From Acidaminococcus timonensis (lineage in GTDB: Bacteria > Bacillota > Negativicutes > Acidaminococcales > Acidaminococcaceae): a stretch of 64,000 nucleotides of DNA. Both the position numbers and the translations under genes were made by a program. Positions within the stretch are counted from its first letter, which is position 1, and each line of letters begins with the position of its first letter. Positions 7,806-16,527 of this stretch are shown here, in pieces. The stretch is taken from positions 62,001 through 126,000 of the forward strand of contig NZ_FNWH01000004.1 of NCBI RefSeq assembly GCF_900106585.1. The letters are read 5' to 3'. The notes under the pieces were generated by a model that was given only the letters and a program-made list of their open reading frames with translations, was not told the origin of the DNA and did not search any database.

Positions 7806-8468
7806 TCAATGGTTTCTGGTTTTGTATGCAAAGTGGTTGCCCACCGTTTGGATGATTTGTACGAAAATGATCAGCACCACCACCGTAAACAGCATCAGCG
7901 GCGTGTTCATCCGTTCGTAGCCATAGGTCAGTGCCAGGTCGCCCACGCCACCGGCCCCGATGGCACCGGCCATGGCCGTGGCACCGATCAGTCCGATGGT
8001 ACCGGTGGTGATGGACAGGATCAGGGACCCTTTCGCCTCCGGCAGCAGGAAATACCGGACGATTTCATAATAGGAGGCGCCCATGGCCTGGGCCGCTTCC
8101 ACAATGCCCTTGTTCACATCCAGGATGGAATTCTCGAACAGCCGGGTCAGGTAGGGCGTAATGAAGACGATCAGCGGAATCAGGGCGGCTGTGGTCCCGA
8201 TCCGGGTCCCCACCACGGCTTTGGTCAGCGGCATGATGAATACCATCAGGATGATGAACGGGATGCTGCGGATGATGTTGATGATGGTGTTCAATACCAT
8301 GTACACCGGCTTGTTCTTCAGGATGCCGTTGTCGTTGGTGAGCACCAGGATCACCGCCAGCACCATGGCCAGGAAGGATCCCACCACCAGGGAGACGAAC
8401 ACCATATATAAGGTCTGTTCCGCCGCCAGGACCAGTTGTTCAGGCGGTACACCCAGTTTTTCGATCAT
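7806..8468 (-). CDS. metI: MetI-family ABC permease
   Basis: A 220-residue integral membrane permease of the methionine importer, with about five transmembrane segments. The EAA coupling motif reads EAAQAMGASYYEIVRYFLLP. The start at 8468 (MIEKLGVPPEQ) overlaps the metN stop as ATGA and has GGAGGTG 8 nt upstream inside metN, so translation is probably coupled. Length is normal for MetI. Confidence 0.93.
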   Translation of the reverse strand: MIEKLGVPPEQLVLAAEQTLYMVFVSLVVGSFLAMVLAVILVLTNDNGILKNKPVYMVLNTIINIIRSIPFIILMVFIMPLTKAVVGTRIGTTAALIPLIVFITPYLTRLFENSILDVNKGIVEAAQAMGASYYEIVRYFLLPEAKGSLILSITTGTIGLIGATAMAGAIGAGGVGDLALTYGYERMNTPLMLFTVVVLIIFVQIIQTVGNHFAYKTRNH

Positions 8469-9490
8469 GACAGGCTCACCTCCTTCCACAGAATGCCCTG
8501 TTCGGTCAGATAGTTTTCACTCTGGGCGATTTTGTCCCCCTCATCCATACACTGGAGGATGAAGAGCCCCAGGGCTGTGGACTGCAGCTCCGTCACCGTA
8601 GCGAACACGATATTGGTCTTCAGCCCGAATTTTTCGTTCAGGACGGAAATGGACCCGTCGGAAGCCTGCCGTCCCAGGAACCGCAGGCGGATCAGCTTGA
8701 AGGGCCGTTTGTCCTTCTTCAGGTCTTCCTGCACGCTTTCCGGGATGGTATCCGGGATCACGGTACGGACAAATTTTTTCGTAATGGGTTGCTGGGGGTT
8801 GCTGAATACTTCCAGCACGCTGCCCTGTTCCACCACCCTGCCATGCTCCATGACAGCCACCTTGTTGCACAGCTGCTGGATCACCTGGATCTGGTGGGTC
8901 ACGAACAGGATCGTGATTTTCAGTTCCCGGTTGATGCGGCGCAGCAGCTGCAGGATCTGTTCCGTGGTTTCCGGATCCAGGGCACTGGTGGCTTCATCGC
9001 ACAGCAGGATGCTGGGATTGGTGGCCAGGGCCCGGGCGATGCCCACCCGCTGTTTCTGGCCCCCGGAAAGCTGGATGGGATAGGCATTGGCCTTGTCTTC
9101 CAGCCCCACGAACCGGAGCAGGGTCTTCACCGTCTGATCCATCTGGACCTTTTCCGTATGATTCAATTTCAGCGGAATGGCCACGTTCTCATACACTGTG
9201 CTGGATTCCAGCAGATTGAACTGCTGGAAAATCATTCCGATGTTCTTCCGGACCTTCCGAAGCTCGCTGTGAGGCAGCTGATCGATGATCTTCCCCTCAA
9301 TCTCCACATGGCCCTCCGTAGGCGTCTCCAGGGCGTTCACCATGCGCAGCAGGGTACTTTTCCCGGCCCCGCTGAATCCAATGACCCCAAAGATATCCCC
9401 CTTTTCCACTTCCAGGTTCACATGCTGGAGGGCCTGGACGGCACCGCTGCCCACCTGGAAGGTCTTACTGATATCCTCGAACTTGATCAA
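8465..9490 (-). CDS. metN: MetN-family ABC ATPase with C-terminal NIL domain
   Basis: ATPase of the methionine importer, about 341 residues. Walker A is GFSGAGKSTL, the Q-loop is MIFQQFNLLESSTVYENV, the signature is LSGGQKQR and Walker B is ILLCDEATSALD. The C-terminal about 90 residues form a NIL/ACT-like domain (QASDGSISVLNEKFGLKTNI), which in MetN binds methionine and inhibits transport. The start is probably the TTG at 9488-9490, giving LIKFEDISKTF with GAGAGG 8 nt upstream; a GTG at 9499 would add three residues. The T-box leader lies directly upstream. Confidence 0.93.
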   Translation of the reverse strand: MIKFEDISKTFQVGSGAVQALQHVNLEVEKGDIFGVIGFSGAGKSTLLRMVNALETPTEGHVEIEGKIIDQLPHSELRKVRKNIGMIFQQFNLLESSTVYENVAIPLKLNHTEKVQMDQTVKTLLRFVGLEDKANAYPIQLSGGQKQRVGIARALATNPSILLCDEATSALDPETTEQILQLLRRINRELKITILFVTHQIQVIQQLCNKVAVMEHGRVVEQGSVLEVFSNPQQPITKKFVRTVIPDTIPESVQEDLKKDKRPFKLIRLRFLGRQASDGSISVLNEKFGLKTNIVFATVTELQSTALGLFILQCMDEGDKIAQSENYLTEQGILWKEVSLS

Positions 9491-9511
9491 CTTCAACACC
9501 TCTCAAAAGAA

Positions 9512-9770
9512 TAAAAGAAAAGAGCCGTCGTCTCCTTTTTGCAGAGACGATGGCTCGTGGTTCCACTCTGGTTTACCGGCATCCAAAGGCCGGCCTCCTG
9601 TGCAAGGGTAACGGCTGCAACCCCGGGGTCCTCTACTATAGATTCGAAGGCCCGGCTCACGGAGGCATTCGCGCAGGTTGTCGATCTCCCGGCTCTCAGC
9701 AGCTGCCAGGCTCTCTGTAGAAGTTCCCCTGCGGTACTCTTTCCGCTCATCGCTTTTTTCAATATGCCTA
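9512..9770 (-). promoter_or_regulatory. T-box leader controlling metNIQ
   Basis: The minus-strand leader contains the conserved T-box sequence AGAGTGGAACCACG (9556-9569), complementary to tRNA acceptor ends. A strong terminator follows (GAGCCATCGTCTC pairing with GAGACGACGGCTC, 9522-9556, then TTTTCTTTT). Upstream is a long stem region with AG-box-like elements (GCGGAAAGAGTACCGC, GCTGAGAGCCGGG). The probable specifier region reads GCGAATGCC, in which an AUG (Met) and a UGC (Cys) triplet overlap. Uncharged tRNA should stabilise the antiterminator and switch transport on. The distance to the metN start is about 20 bp. Confidence 0.88.
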
Positions 9771-9771
9771 T

Positions 9772-9800
9772 ATCCTACTATGAGGGGGGTATTTTGTCAA
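9772..9800 (-). promoter_or_regulatory. Promoter of the T-box/metNIQ transcript
   Basis: TTGACA (9795-9800), 17-nt spacer, TAGGAT (9772-9777). It lies about 43 bp from the left end of the IS element, so the insertion left it intact. Confidence 0.8.
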
Positions 9801-9842
9801 GAGGAAATGTAGATTTTTTTCAAACAGTTGAAATATAAAAAA

Positions 9843-11245
9843 GGTTCTTTGTCAAATGTTGGGGTAAGATCCAATTCATCTACCACACACGGACGTGAGC
9901 GATTTTTGCTCACGTCTGTTTTTATTTTAATTTCACCATCGAAAGCAGTAAAATCCGAGAACGGAATCGTTCAAAGTTGCGAAAACCAAATGCTACTCTC
10001 TTTAACACCTTAATCTTATTGTTCATTCCTTCCGTAAAACCATTCGAATACGCTTGACTCAATCCTTCCAAAATCTCTGTCTTCCAATCAGTGAACGTCT
10101 TTATAACACTCTTGAATTCTTCAACCCCACTTTCTTCGACTAATGATAACCAACGAGATAAGAATGAAGCAATAGCAGACCGTTCTTTCATAGAAAATAC
10201 CTTAAAGAATGCCTCTTTTAAGGCATAGGCTCTCTGTAATTCTGAAGACTGCTTCAAGATTTCCCGAAGGCTGGCCAGTTCTTCTTCTGTCAGACGATCA
10301 CCCCTCTTGTTCAAGATATGTTTGTTTCTCTTGAAATAAATTCTTTTTTCGTCGAATAACTTTTGTACATTTTTCCTAACCCGTTCAAGCGCCCAAATGA
10401 CCAGTCTCTGTATGTGGAATCGGTCACCAATAATTGTTGCACCAGGAAACATCGCTCTGATGACCTTGCGGAAAAGTGACGAAAGGTCCATTACGACAAA
10501 TTTTACTTTCAATCGCTCTGCTCTTGAAAATTGGCTAAAATAACGAATCAATTCCAGCGCTGTCCTCTTTGGCAAAATATCGAGAGTTTCATGACGCTGA
10601 GGGTCATTCACAGCGACCTGGTATCTTTGCCCATGAGCGTTCCCACGAAATTCGTCTAAAGAAAGAACTTCAGGCAGATGGAGAGGCCGTTTAAAAGTAA
10701 GTCCATCAAAATACCGGATTACGGTGGAAACAGAGACACCATGGCTTCTGGCAATGGCTTTAAAGCTCGCCAGTTCAGAACAGGCTTGGATGATGCTGTT
10801 CTTTACATCGTTAGAACGCCGCTGGTAATGCTCGACGCCAGGAATTTTTTCATAAAATGTCTTATGGCAGCAAGGGCAAAAAAATCTTCTTTTATGAACA
10901 ATAGCAGAAACAGGATGGGTGTTCCAGTGCCCTAAGAGGACTTTTTGGTCCCGATAGTCCTTAATATGAAGAATTTTATGATGACAGTAGGGGCAACGAG
11001 AAGCTGTAGAAGTGAATTCCACGTAAAGGAGGAGGCTGGATCCCAATTTTTCAAATTCTTTTATGGAACCCTCTTCCCAATGGAAGCTTTTTTCGATAAA
11101 ATGAAAGAAAGACATATCTATTCTCCTTTCAGTTCTTCGTGGTGGTTGAGGTGAAATGTAGCTTAGATATGTCTTTATTTTATCGTAAGACAAGGGGTCT
11201 TGTGAACAGGAGTGTCCACAAGACCCCAACATTTATTATAGAACC
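9843..11245 (-). mobile_element. ISL3-family insertion sequence, complete
   Basis: A 1403-bp element. The ends are imperfect inverted repeats: the left end starts GGTTCTTTGTCAAATGTTGG and the right end read inward starts GGTTCTATAATAAATGTTGG. The 8-bp direct duplication ATAAAAAA flanks both sides (9835-9842 and 11246-11253), as expected for ISL3. It holds one transposase gene. The duplication equals the T-tract of the rplL terminator on the minus strand. Its lower GC content than the neighbouring genes is consistent with transfer. Perfect target duplication and an intact frame suggest recent insertion. Confidence 0.93.
9922..11115 (-). CDS. ISL3-family transposase
   Basis: A 397-residue DDE transposase. 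The N-terminal zinc-binding region has CPYCHH and, further on, CPCCHKTF. An HTH follows (ASFKAIARSHGVSVSTVIRY), and the catalytic acidic residues are probably in LSLDEF, VVMDLS and the late SNGFTEGMNNKIKVLKR segment. The start at 11115 (MSFFHFIEKSF) has AGGAG upstream. The frame is intact, so the element is probably active. Confidence 0.93.
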   Translation of the reverse strand: MSFFHFIEKSFHWEEGSIKEFEKLGSSLLLYVEFTSTASRCPYCHHKILHIKDYRDQKVLLGHWNTHPVSAIVHKRRFFCPCCHKTFYEKIPGVEHYQRRSNDVKNSIIQACSELASFKAIARSHGVSVSTVIRYFDGLTFKRPLHLPEVLSLDEFRGNAHGQRYQVAVNDPQRHETLDILPKRTALELIRYFSQFSRAERLKVKFVVMDLSSLFRKVIRAMFPGATIIGDRFHIQRLVIWALERVRKNVQKLFDEKRIYFKRNKHILNKRGDRLTEEELASLREILKQSSELQRAYALKEAFFKVFSMKERSAIASFLSRWLSLVEESGVEEFKSVIKTFTDWKTEILEGLSQAYSNGFTEGMNNKIKVLKRVAFGFRNFERFRSRILLLSMVKLK

Positions 11246-11284
11246 ATAAAAAAGCAGGCTGTTGCAACTTGCAACAGCCTGCTT
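11246..11284 (-). terminator. Terminator of the rplKAJL operon, T-tract duplicated by the IS
   Basis: AAGCAGGCTGTTGCAA pairs with TTGCAACAGCCTGCTT, followed on the minus strand by TTTTTTAT. That last 8-mer is the target duplication of the adjacent ISL3 element, so the hairpin and T-tract survive. rpoB, which often follows rplL, is not here. Confidence 0.88.
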
Positions 11285-11302
11285 CGGAACGTACAGCAGA
11301 AA

Positions 11303-11668
11303 TTATTTCAGTTCTACGGTAGCGCCGGCTTCTTCCAGTTTAGCTTTCATAGCTTCAGCGTCAGCTTTGGCAACATTTTCCTTCAGGGTGTTAGGAGCAG
11401 CGTCAACAGCAGCTTTGGCTTCTTTCAGGCCCAGGCCGGTCAGTTCACGAACAACTTTGATGACGTTGATCTTGCTGGCACCAACTTCTTTCAGGACAAC
11501 GTCGAAGTCGGTCTTTTCAGCAGCGGCAGCGCCGGCAGCAGGAGCAGCAGCTACAGCAACAGGAGCAGCAGCGCTGACACCGAACTTGTCTTCCATGGCT
11601 TTAACCAGGTCGGCCAGTTCCAGAACAGTCATATTTTCAATGGCTTCCATGATTTGATCTTTATCCAT
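11303..11668 (-). CDS. rplL: 50S ribosomal protein L7/L12
   Basis: A 121-residue acidic stalk protein that recruits translation factors. It shows the N-terminal dimerisation region ([17 protein letters not shown]), the alanine-rich hinge, and the C-terminal domain with [20 protein letters not shown] and [14 protein letters not shown]. Ribosome binding site GGAGGAATG. Last gene of the rplK-rplA-rplJ-rplL string. Confidence 0.99.
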   Translation of the reverse strand: MDKDQIMEAIENMTVLELADLVKAMEDKFGVSAAAPVAVAAAPAAGAAAAEKTDFDVVLKEVGASKINVIKVVRELTGLGLKEAKAAVDAAPNTLKENVAKADAEAMKAKLEEAGATVELK

Positions 11669-11735
11669 TTTTCATTCCTCCAAATTTTCTTATGAAATGG
11701 TTTTTGTCAGGCGATGTATTCAGCCTGTTTGACGA

Positions 11736-12269
11736 TTAAGCAGATTCCTGCTCTTTCTTTTGACGTACAGCTTCCAGGGTATACACGAAGTTGCGGATGG
11801 TCCCTTGCAGTACGTTGACCAGCCCGGAAATGGGGGCCTGCATGCTGCCAACCAGTTTGGCCAGCAGTTCTTCTCTGCTCGGCAGTTCTGCCAGAGCCTT
11901 GACTTCCTCAACGGCGATGACTTTGCCATCCAGGACGCCGGCTTTCAGTTCCAGCGCTTTGTGATCCTTGCTGAAATCATTCAGGATTTTAGCAGGAGCA
12001 ACAGGGTCTTCAGCAGAGAAGGCCAGAGCGGTATTGTGTTCCAGGACGGAGTCCAGGCCTTCGATACCAGCTTCTTTGGCAGCGATACGGATGAAGGTGT
12101 TCTTAGCAACCATGTACTTCACACCAGCTTCGCGCATCTTGGCTCTCAGTTCGGTATCTTCAGCTACGGTCAGGCCGCAGTAGTTCACCAGAACGACACC
12201 TTTAGAAGCAGTCAGCAGGTCTTTCAGTTCGGCGACTTTGCTGGCTTTTTCAGGTCTAATATCATGCAT
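11736..12269 (-). CDS. rplJ: 50S ribosomal protein L10
   Basis: A 177-residue stalk base protein that anchors L7/L12 dimers and binds 23S rRNA. Typical segments are KGVVLVNYCGLTVAEDTELR, VKYMVAKNTFIRIA and the helical C-terminus carrying the L7/L12 sites. AAGGAGGTG precedes the ATG. The L10 leader lies directly upstream and should mediate autogenous control with rplL. Confidence 0.99.
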   Translation of the reverse strand: MHDIRPEKASKVAELKDLLTASKGVVLVNYCGLTVAEDTELRAKMREAGVKYMVAKNTFIRIAAKEAGIEGLDSVLEHNTALAFSAEDPVAPAKILNDFSKDHKALELKAGVLDGKVIAVEEVKALAELPSREELLAKLVGSMQAPISGLVNVLQGTIRNFVYTLEAVRQKKEQESA

Positions 12270-12299
12270 CAGTGTTACACCTCCTTGCGTAAGAAATTT

Positions 12300-12425
12300 G
12301 TATTAATCAATGAAAAGACCTCTCGGCGGGTCAGCCGGAGGTCATGTTTATCAACACTCCGACCTAGGCAGGTGATTGCTTCGTTAGGCTTGCGCGCCTG
12401 CTGTCTTGGGTCCGATGGTCATTTT
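12300..12425 (-). promoter_or_regulatory. Ribosomal protein L10 leader with attenuator hairpin
   Basis: The untranslated region between rplA and rplJ has the expected place and fold of the L10 leader. Its 3' part is a terminator-like hairpin (GACCTCCGGCTG pairing with CGCCGAGAGGTC region, 12317-12343) followed by TTTTCATT. Upstream stems are built from GCAGGCGCGCAAGCC and CCTGCCTAGGTCGG segments. In other Firmicutes this RNA binds the L10(L12)4 complex to repress the operon; I infer the same here. Confidence 0.85.
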
Positions 12426-12433
12426 CTATTTGA

Positions 12434-13135
12434 TTATTTGTTGCTGTCAGCCTTCAGTACATCCACAGGTACGCCAGGGCCCATGGTGGTGCTCAGGGTT
12501 ACGCTCTTGATGTATTGGCCTTTAGCGCCGGAGGGTTTCACTTTGATCAGGGTGGTGATCAGAGTCAAATAGTTTTCCAGCAGTTTGTCAGCGTCGAAAG
12601 AAGCTTTACCGATAGAGGTCTGTACGTTACCGGCTTTGTCGGTGCGGTATTCGATCTTACCAGCTTTGATTTCTTTCACGGCACGAGTGACATCCATGGT
12701 CACAGTACCCACTTTGGGGTTAGGCATCAAGCCTTTGGGGCCCAGGATTTTACCCAGACGACCTACCGTACCCATCATGTCAGGGGTAGCTACGCAGACG
12801 TCAAAGTCGGTCCAGCCGCCTTTGATCTTTTCAACATATTCGTCAGTACCCACGAAATCAGCACCAGCTGCTTCCGCTTCCTTGGCCTTGGGGCCTCTGG
12901 CGAATACCAGGACGGTCTTGGATTTACCGGTACCGTTCGGCAGAACCAGAGCACCGCGGACCTGCTGGTCAGCGTACTTGGGATCCACACCCAGACGGAC
13001 GGAAACTTCAACCGTGCTGTCGAATTTGGTCACAGAAGTCTTTTTAACCAGATCAACTGCTTCCTTGGGGGAATATGCCTTGCCAGCTTCGATCAGCTTT
13101 TTGGCGTCGGTATATTTCTTACCAGCTTTTTTCAT
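12434..13135 (-). CDS. rplA: 50S ribosomal protein L1
   Basis: A 233-residue protein of the large-subunit L1 stalk. Recognisable segments are [50 protein letters not shown] and [14 protein letters not shown]. Normal length. It lies between rplK and the L10 leader. Confidence 0.99.
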   Translation of the reverse strand: MKKAGKKYTDAKKLIEAGKAYSPKEAVDLVKKTSVTKFDSTVEVSVRLGVDPKYADQQVRGALVLPNGTGKSKTVLVFARGPKAKEAEAAGADFVGTDEYVEKIKGGWTDFDVCVATPDMMGTVGRLGKILGPKGLMPNPKVGTVTMDVTRAVKEIKAGKIEYRTDKAGNVQTSIGKASFDADKLLENYLTLITTLIKVKPSGAKGQYIKSVTLSTTMGPGVPVDVLKADSNK

Positions 13136-13186
13136 TCTTGTTCCTCCTTGTGGTCAGACGGCTTTTGCCTCCCACAACCTTAGACA

Positions 13187-13612
13187 TCAGTCTTCAACGA
13201 CAATACCCATGGAACGGGCAGTGCCTTCCACCATGCGCATAGCTGCTTCCACAGAGCCAGCGTTTAGGTCTTTCATCTTGCTTTCAGCGATTTCACGGAC
13301 CTTGTCACGTTTGATCGTGGCAACTTTGGTCTTGTTGGGTTCGCCGGATGCTTTTTCGATACCGCAGGCTTTCTTCAGCAGAACTGCTGCAGGAGGAGTC
13401 TTGGTAACGAAAGTGAAAGAACGGTCTTCGAATACAGTGATTTCAACAGGGATGATCAGACCCACCTGTTTGGCAGTCCGTTCGTTGAAGTCTTTCACGA
13501 AGGCCATGATGTTGATACCAGCTTGGCCAAGGGCCGGGCCTACGGGAGGTGCCGGAGTTGCCTTACCAGCAGGAACCTGCAATTTCACCATCTTTACGAC
13601 TTTCTTAGGCAT
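13187..13612 (-). CDS. rplK: 50S ribosomal protein L11
   Basis: A 141-residue GTPase-centre protein. Family segments are [20 protein letters not shown] near residue 10, [15 protein letters not shown], and the C-terminal rRNA-binding domain ending [13 protein letters not shown]. It follows nusG by 17 bp, the standard bacterial order. Confidence 0.99.
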   Translation of the reverse strand: MPKKVVKMVKLQVPAGKATPAPPVGPALGQAGINIMAFVKDFNERTAKQVGLIIPVEITVFEDRSFTFVTKTPPAAVLLKKACGIEKASGEPNKTKVATIKRDKVREIAESKMKDLNAGSVEAAMRMVEGTARSMGIVVED

Positions 13613-13629
13613 AATTTACACCTCCTTAC

Positions 13630-14202
13630 TTATTCAATAGCTTCCACTTGGGTAAATTTAACTTCAATGGGAGTCTCACGTCCGAACATTTCGACCATCA
13701 CTTTGATCTTCTGTTGTTCGTCGTTGATCTCCGCTACTGTCCCCACCATATCAGTAAAGCCAGGGGCTTTGATGCGGACAGCATCATTCAAACCTACAGG
13801 GCATGCCATCCGGACAACCGGCTCTTCTGCTTCCACAGAAGCAGCAGCTTCGCCGCCTTCTTTGACTTGCGCCCCGAGGATGCGTTCTACTTCACGGTCA
13901 GATAAGGGAATGGGTTTCGTGCCAGTGCCAACGAAGCCGGTCACACCAGGGGTGTTACGCACAGCATACCAGGTCCGATCGTTGACGATCATTTCAATGA
14001 GGACATAGCCCGGGAATACTTTCCGTGCCACAACCTTCTGCTGGTCATCCTTTGCGTCCACTTCATTCTGCATGGGAACCAGCACCTGAAAGATCTGTTC
14101 TTCCATCCCCAGGGAATGGATCTTGCTTTCCAGATTCATTTTGACCTTATTCTCATAACCGGAATAAGTATGAATGACATACCAGTGCTTTTGACCTTCC
14201 AT
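13630..14202 (-). CDS. nusG: Transcription termination/antitermination factor NusG
   Basis: A 190-residue elongation factor binding RNA polymerase. The NGN domain starts [17 protein letters not shown] and includes [11 protein letters not shown] and [11 protein letters not shown]. The C-terminal KOW domain contains [18 protein letters not shown]. The linker carries a slightly extended acidic insert ([16 protein letters not shown]). It starts 2 bp after secE. Confidence 0.99.
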   Translation of the reverse strand: MEGQKHWYVIHTYSGYENKVKMNLESKIHSLGMEEQIFQVLVPMQNEVDAKDDQQKVVARKVFPGYVLIEMIVNDRTWYAVRNTPGVTGFVGTGTKPIPLSDREVERILGAQVKEGGEAAASVEAEEPVVRMACPVGLNDAVRIKAPGFTDMVGTVAEINDEQQKIKVMVEMFGRETPIEVKFTQVEAIE

Positions 14203-14204
14203 GC

Positions 14205-14429
14205 TTAATGCACTCCCATCACTAAACGAAACAATACGGATAAAATAGCATCAATGCCCCAGATGAGAAACGCAGCGAACAGAGAGGATACGATCACGGT
14301 GATGGTGTATCCGATCAGTTCCCGTTTCGTCGGCCAGGTCACTTTTTTCATTTCGATTTTCACATCTCGGAGAAAACCGCCTACACCAGAGGAGTTTTTC
14401 ACTTCCGGGGTGAGTTGTGATGCTGTCAT
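14205..14429 (-). CDS. secE: Preprotein translocase subunit SecE
   Basis: A 74-residue single-span SecE. The amphipathic helix and conserved loop read EMKKVTWPTKRELIGYT, followed by one transmembrane segment (ITVIVSSLFAAFLIWGIDAI). It partners SecY in the Sec channel. It lies between rpmG and nusG. Confidence 0.98.
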   Translation of the reverse strand: MTASQLTPEVKNSSGVGGFLRDVKIEMKKVTWPTKRELIGYTITVIVSSLFAAFLIWGIDAILSVLFRLVMGVH

Positions 14430-14441
14430 ACTCGATCCACC

Positions 14442-14603
14442 TTATTTCGTTTCTTTATGCAACGTATGCTTTTTGCAGAACTTGCAATACTTTTTGATCT
14501 CGATACGTTCCGTATCGTTCTTTTTATTCTTCGTAGTCTGGTAGTTACGCTGTTTGCATTCAGTGCAAGCCAGGGTAATACCCACACGGTTTCCAGCTGC
14601 CAT
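14442..14603 (-). CDS. rpmG: 50S ribosomal protein L33
   Basis: A 53-residue ribosomal protein below usual ORF length limits. It begins [20 protein letters not shown] and contains the second cysteine pair in YCKFCKKH, so it is the zinc-ribbon (C+) form. ATG at 14603, TAA at 14442-14444. First gene of the rpmG-secE-nusG operon, which has its own promoter. Confidence 0.98.
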   Translation of the reverse strand: MAAGNRVGITLACTECKQRNYQTTKNKKNDTERIEIKKYCKFCKKHTLHKETK

Positions 14604-14657
14604 TCCTTAACACCTCACTTACATTCAAAACTCTTGATTCCCAAAAGCCGCCTATAA

Positions 14658-14686
14658 AGGTTATCATAGAACCGTCAAGATGTCAA
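14658..14686 (-). promoter_or_regulatory. Promoter of rpmG-secE-nusG-rplKA
   Basis: TTGACA (14681-14686), 17-nt spacer, TAACCT (14658-14663), between the tuf terminator and rpmG. Confidence 0.65.
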
Positions 14687-14693
14687 CAAAAAA

Positions 14694-14728
14694 GTGAGGC
14701 CGAAAATTGTATCGGCCTCATTTTTTCA
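14694..14728 (-). terminator. tuf terminator
   Basis: GAGGCCGAT pairs with TTCGGCCTC across a short AT loop, followed by ACTTTTTT on the minus strand. It separates tuf from rpmG. Confidence 0.85.
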
Positions 14729-14741
14729 TCCTGTGGTTGAA

Positions 14742-15935
14742 TTAGGCTTCGATTTCAGTAACAACACCGGCGCCAACCGTATGGCCGCCTTCGCGGATAG
14801 CGAAACGCAGACCTTGTTCGATGGCGATCGGGGTAATCAGTTCCACGTCCATCACAACGTTATCGCCAGGCATTACCATTTCGGTGCCTTCGGGCAGGTG
14901 AGCTACACCAGTAACGTCGGTGGTACGGAAGTAGAACTGCGGACGATAGCCGTTGAAGAACGGAGTATGACGGCCGCCTTCTTCTTTGGTCAGTACGTAA
15001 ACCTGACCTTTGAATTTCGTATGAGGATGGATGCTGCCCGGTTTGGCCAGTACCTGACCTCTTTCTACTTCAGTACGGTCGATACCACGCAGCAGGCAGC
15101 CGATGTTATCGCCGGCTTCAGCCTGATCCAGGGTCTTGCGGAACATTTCCAGACCGGTGGCAACGGATTGTTTCTTTTCGTCTTTCAGACCTACGATTTC
15201 AACCGTGTCGCCAACTTTGATCACGCCACGTTCCACACGGCCGGTAGCAACGGTACCACGACCGGTGATGGTGAATACGTCTTCGATAGGCATCAGGAAC
15301 GGTTTGGCCAGGTCATGGACAGGAGTCGGGATGTAGTCATCCACAGCTTCCATCAGTTTGCGGATGTTGTCTTCCTGTTCCTTGTCGCCTTCCAGTGCTT
15401 TCAGAGCGGAGCCCACAACGATGGGCACTTCGTCTCCAGGATAACCGTACTGGCTCAGCAGTTCACGGACTTCCATTTCAACCAGTTCGATCAGTTCAGG
15501 ATCGTCGACTTGGTCGGATTTGTTCAGGAACACTACGATGGCAGGTACGCCAACCTGACGAGCCAGCAGGATGTGTTCACGGGTCTGAGGCATAGGACCA
15601 TCAGCAGCGGAAACAACCAGGATGGCACCGTCCATCTGCGCAGCACCAGTGATCATGTTCTTTACATAGTCAGCGTGCCCCGGGCAGTCAACGTGTGCAT
15701 AGTGTCTCTTCTGGGTTTCATATTCAACGTGGGCGGTATTGATGGTAATCCCACGTTCTCTTTCTTCCGGAGCCTTATCGATATCGGCATATGCTTCGAA
15801 AGTGGCTTTGCAGCCCGGAGTCTCGGACAGAACCTTGGTGATGGCTGCCGTCAGGGTCGTCTTACCATGATCGACGTGACCAATGGTACCAATGTTTACA
15901 TGGGGTTTTGTTCTTTCAAATTTCTCTTTAGCCAT
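14742..15935 (-). CDS. tuf: Elongation factor Tu
   Basis: A 397-residue GTPase that delivers aminoacyl-tRNA to the ribosome. GTP-binding motifs are [16 protein letters not shown] and NKSD (in [11 protein letters not shown]). The start at 15935 ([10 protein letters not shown]) has GGGAGGT upstream; an upstream in-frame start would add five residues. It lies downstream of five tRNA genes, with a weak hairpin between them. Confidence 0.99.
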   Translation of the reverse strand: MAKEKFERTKPHVNIGTIGHVDHGKTTLTAAITKVLSETPGCKATFEAYADIDKAPEERERGITINTAHVEYETQKRHYAHVDCPGHADYVKNMITGAAQMDGAILVVSAADGPMPQTREHILLARQVGVPAIVVFLNKSDQVDDPELIELVEMEVRELLSQYGYPGDEVPIVVGSALKALEGDKEQEDNIRKLMEAVDDYIPTPVHDLAKPFLMPIEDVFTITGRGTVATGRVERGVIKVGDTVEIVGLKDEKKQSVATGLEMFRKTLDQAEAGDNIGCLLRGIDRTEVERGQVLAKPGSIHPHTKFKGQVYVLTKEEGGRHTPFFNGYRPQFYFRTTDVTGVAHLPEGTEMVMPGDNVVMDVELITPIAIEQGLRFAIREGGHTVGAGVVTEIEA

Positions 15936-15970
15936 TAGAATACCTCCCAACGCGTTTTCAAATTTCTTTA

Positions 15971-15999
15971 GATTTTAAAATAGCCCCGTAACCGGGGCT
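15971..15999 (-). terminator. Weak terminator/attenuator between the tRNA cluster and tuf
   Basis: AGCCCCG pairs with CGGGGCT around a 4-nt loop, followed by ATTTTAAAAT. I see no separate tuf promoter in the 35 bp that follow, so this may attenuate or process rather than fully terminate the tRNA transcript. Confidence 0.55.
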
Positions 16000-16009
16000 G
16001 TGTTGGTAA

Positions 16010-16086
16010 TGGTAGCGGCGCACGGATTTGAACCGCGGACAGGCCGGGTATGAACCGACTGCTCTAGCCAACTGAGCTACGCCGCC
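16010..16086 (-). tRNA. tRNA-Met (CAT), elongator
   Basis: Full cloverleaf of 77 nt with encoded CCA. The acceptor GGCGGCG pairs with CGCCGCT-type 3' end, and the anticodon loop is TTCATAC. Position 1 is a normal G, so this is the elongator form. Confidence 0.95.
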
Positions 16087-16092
16087 ATAAAA

Positions 16093-16168
16093 TGGAGCTG
16101 ATGACCAGAATCGGACTGGTGACCTTATCCTTACCAAGGATACGCTCTACCAACTGAGCTACATCAGC
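16093..16168 (-). tRNA. tRNA-Thr (GGT)
   Basis: Cloverleaf of 76 nt with encoded CCA. The acceptor stem is GCTGATG/CATCAGC and the anticodon loop is TTGGTAA. Confidence 0.95.
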
Positions 16169-16171
16169 ATG

Positions 16172-16247
<76 letters not shown>

Positions 16248-16252
16248 ATATT

Positions 16253-16337
16253 TGGTGGAGAGAGAAGGATTCGAACCTTCGAAGCCAGAGGCGGCAGATT
16301 TACAGTCTGCTCCCTTTAACCACTCGGGAATCTCTCC
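16253..16337 (-). tRNA. tRNA-Tyr (GTA)
   Basis: A class II tRNA of 85 nt with a long variable arm and encoded CCA. The acceptor stem is GGAGAGA/TCTCTCC and the anticodon segment is GACTGTAAATC. Confidence 0.95.
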
Positions 16338-16359
16338 ACATTTGTCTGTCACGAATATT

Positions 16360-16435
<76 letters not shown>

Positions 16436-16458
16436 GCTTTTCGTTCGTAACAAGGATG

Positions 16459-16487
16459 ATTATAAAGGACTTTGGGAAAAATGTCAA
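16459..16487 (-). promoter_or_regulatory. Strong promoter of the tRNA-tuf operon
   Basis: Perfect consensus: TTGACA (16482-16487), 17-nt spacer, TATAAT (16459-16464), ending 23 bp from the first tRNA. Confidence 0.92.
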
Positions 16488-16527
16488 CAGGTTTTTCAAA
16501 AAAAGTGTAAGAAATTTTATAAACCCC

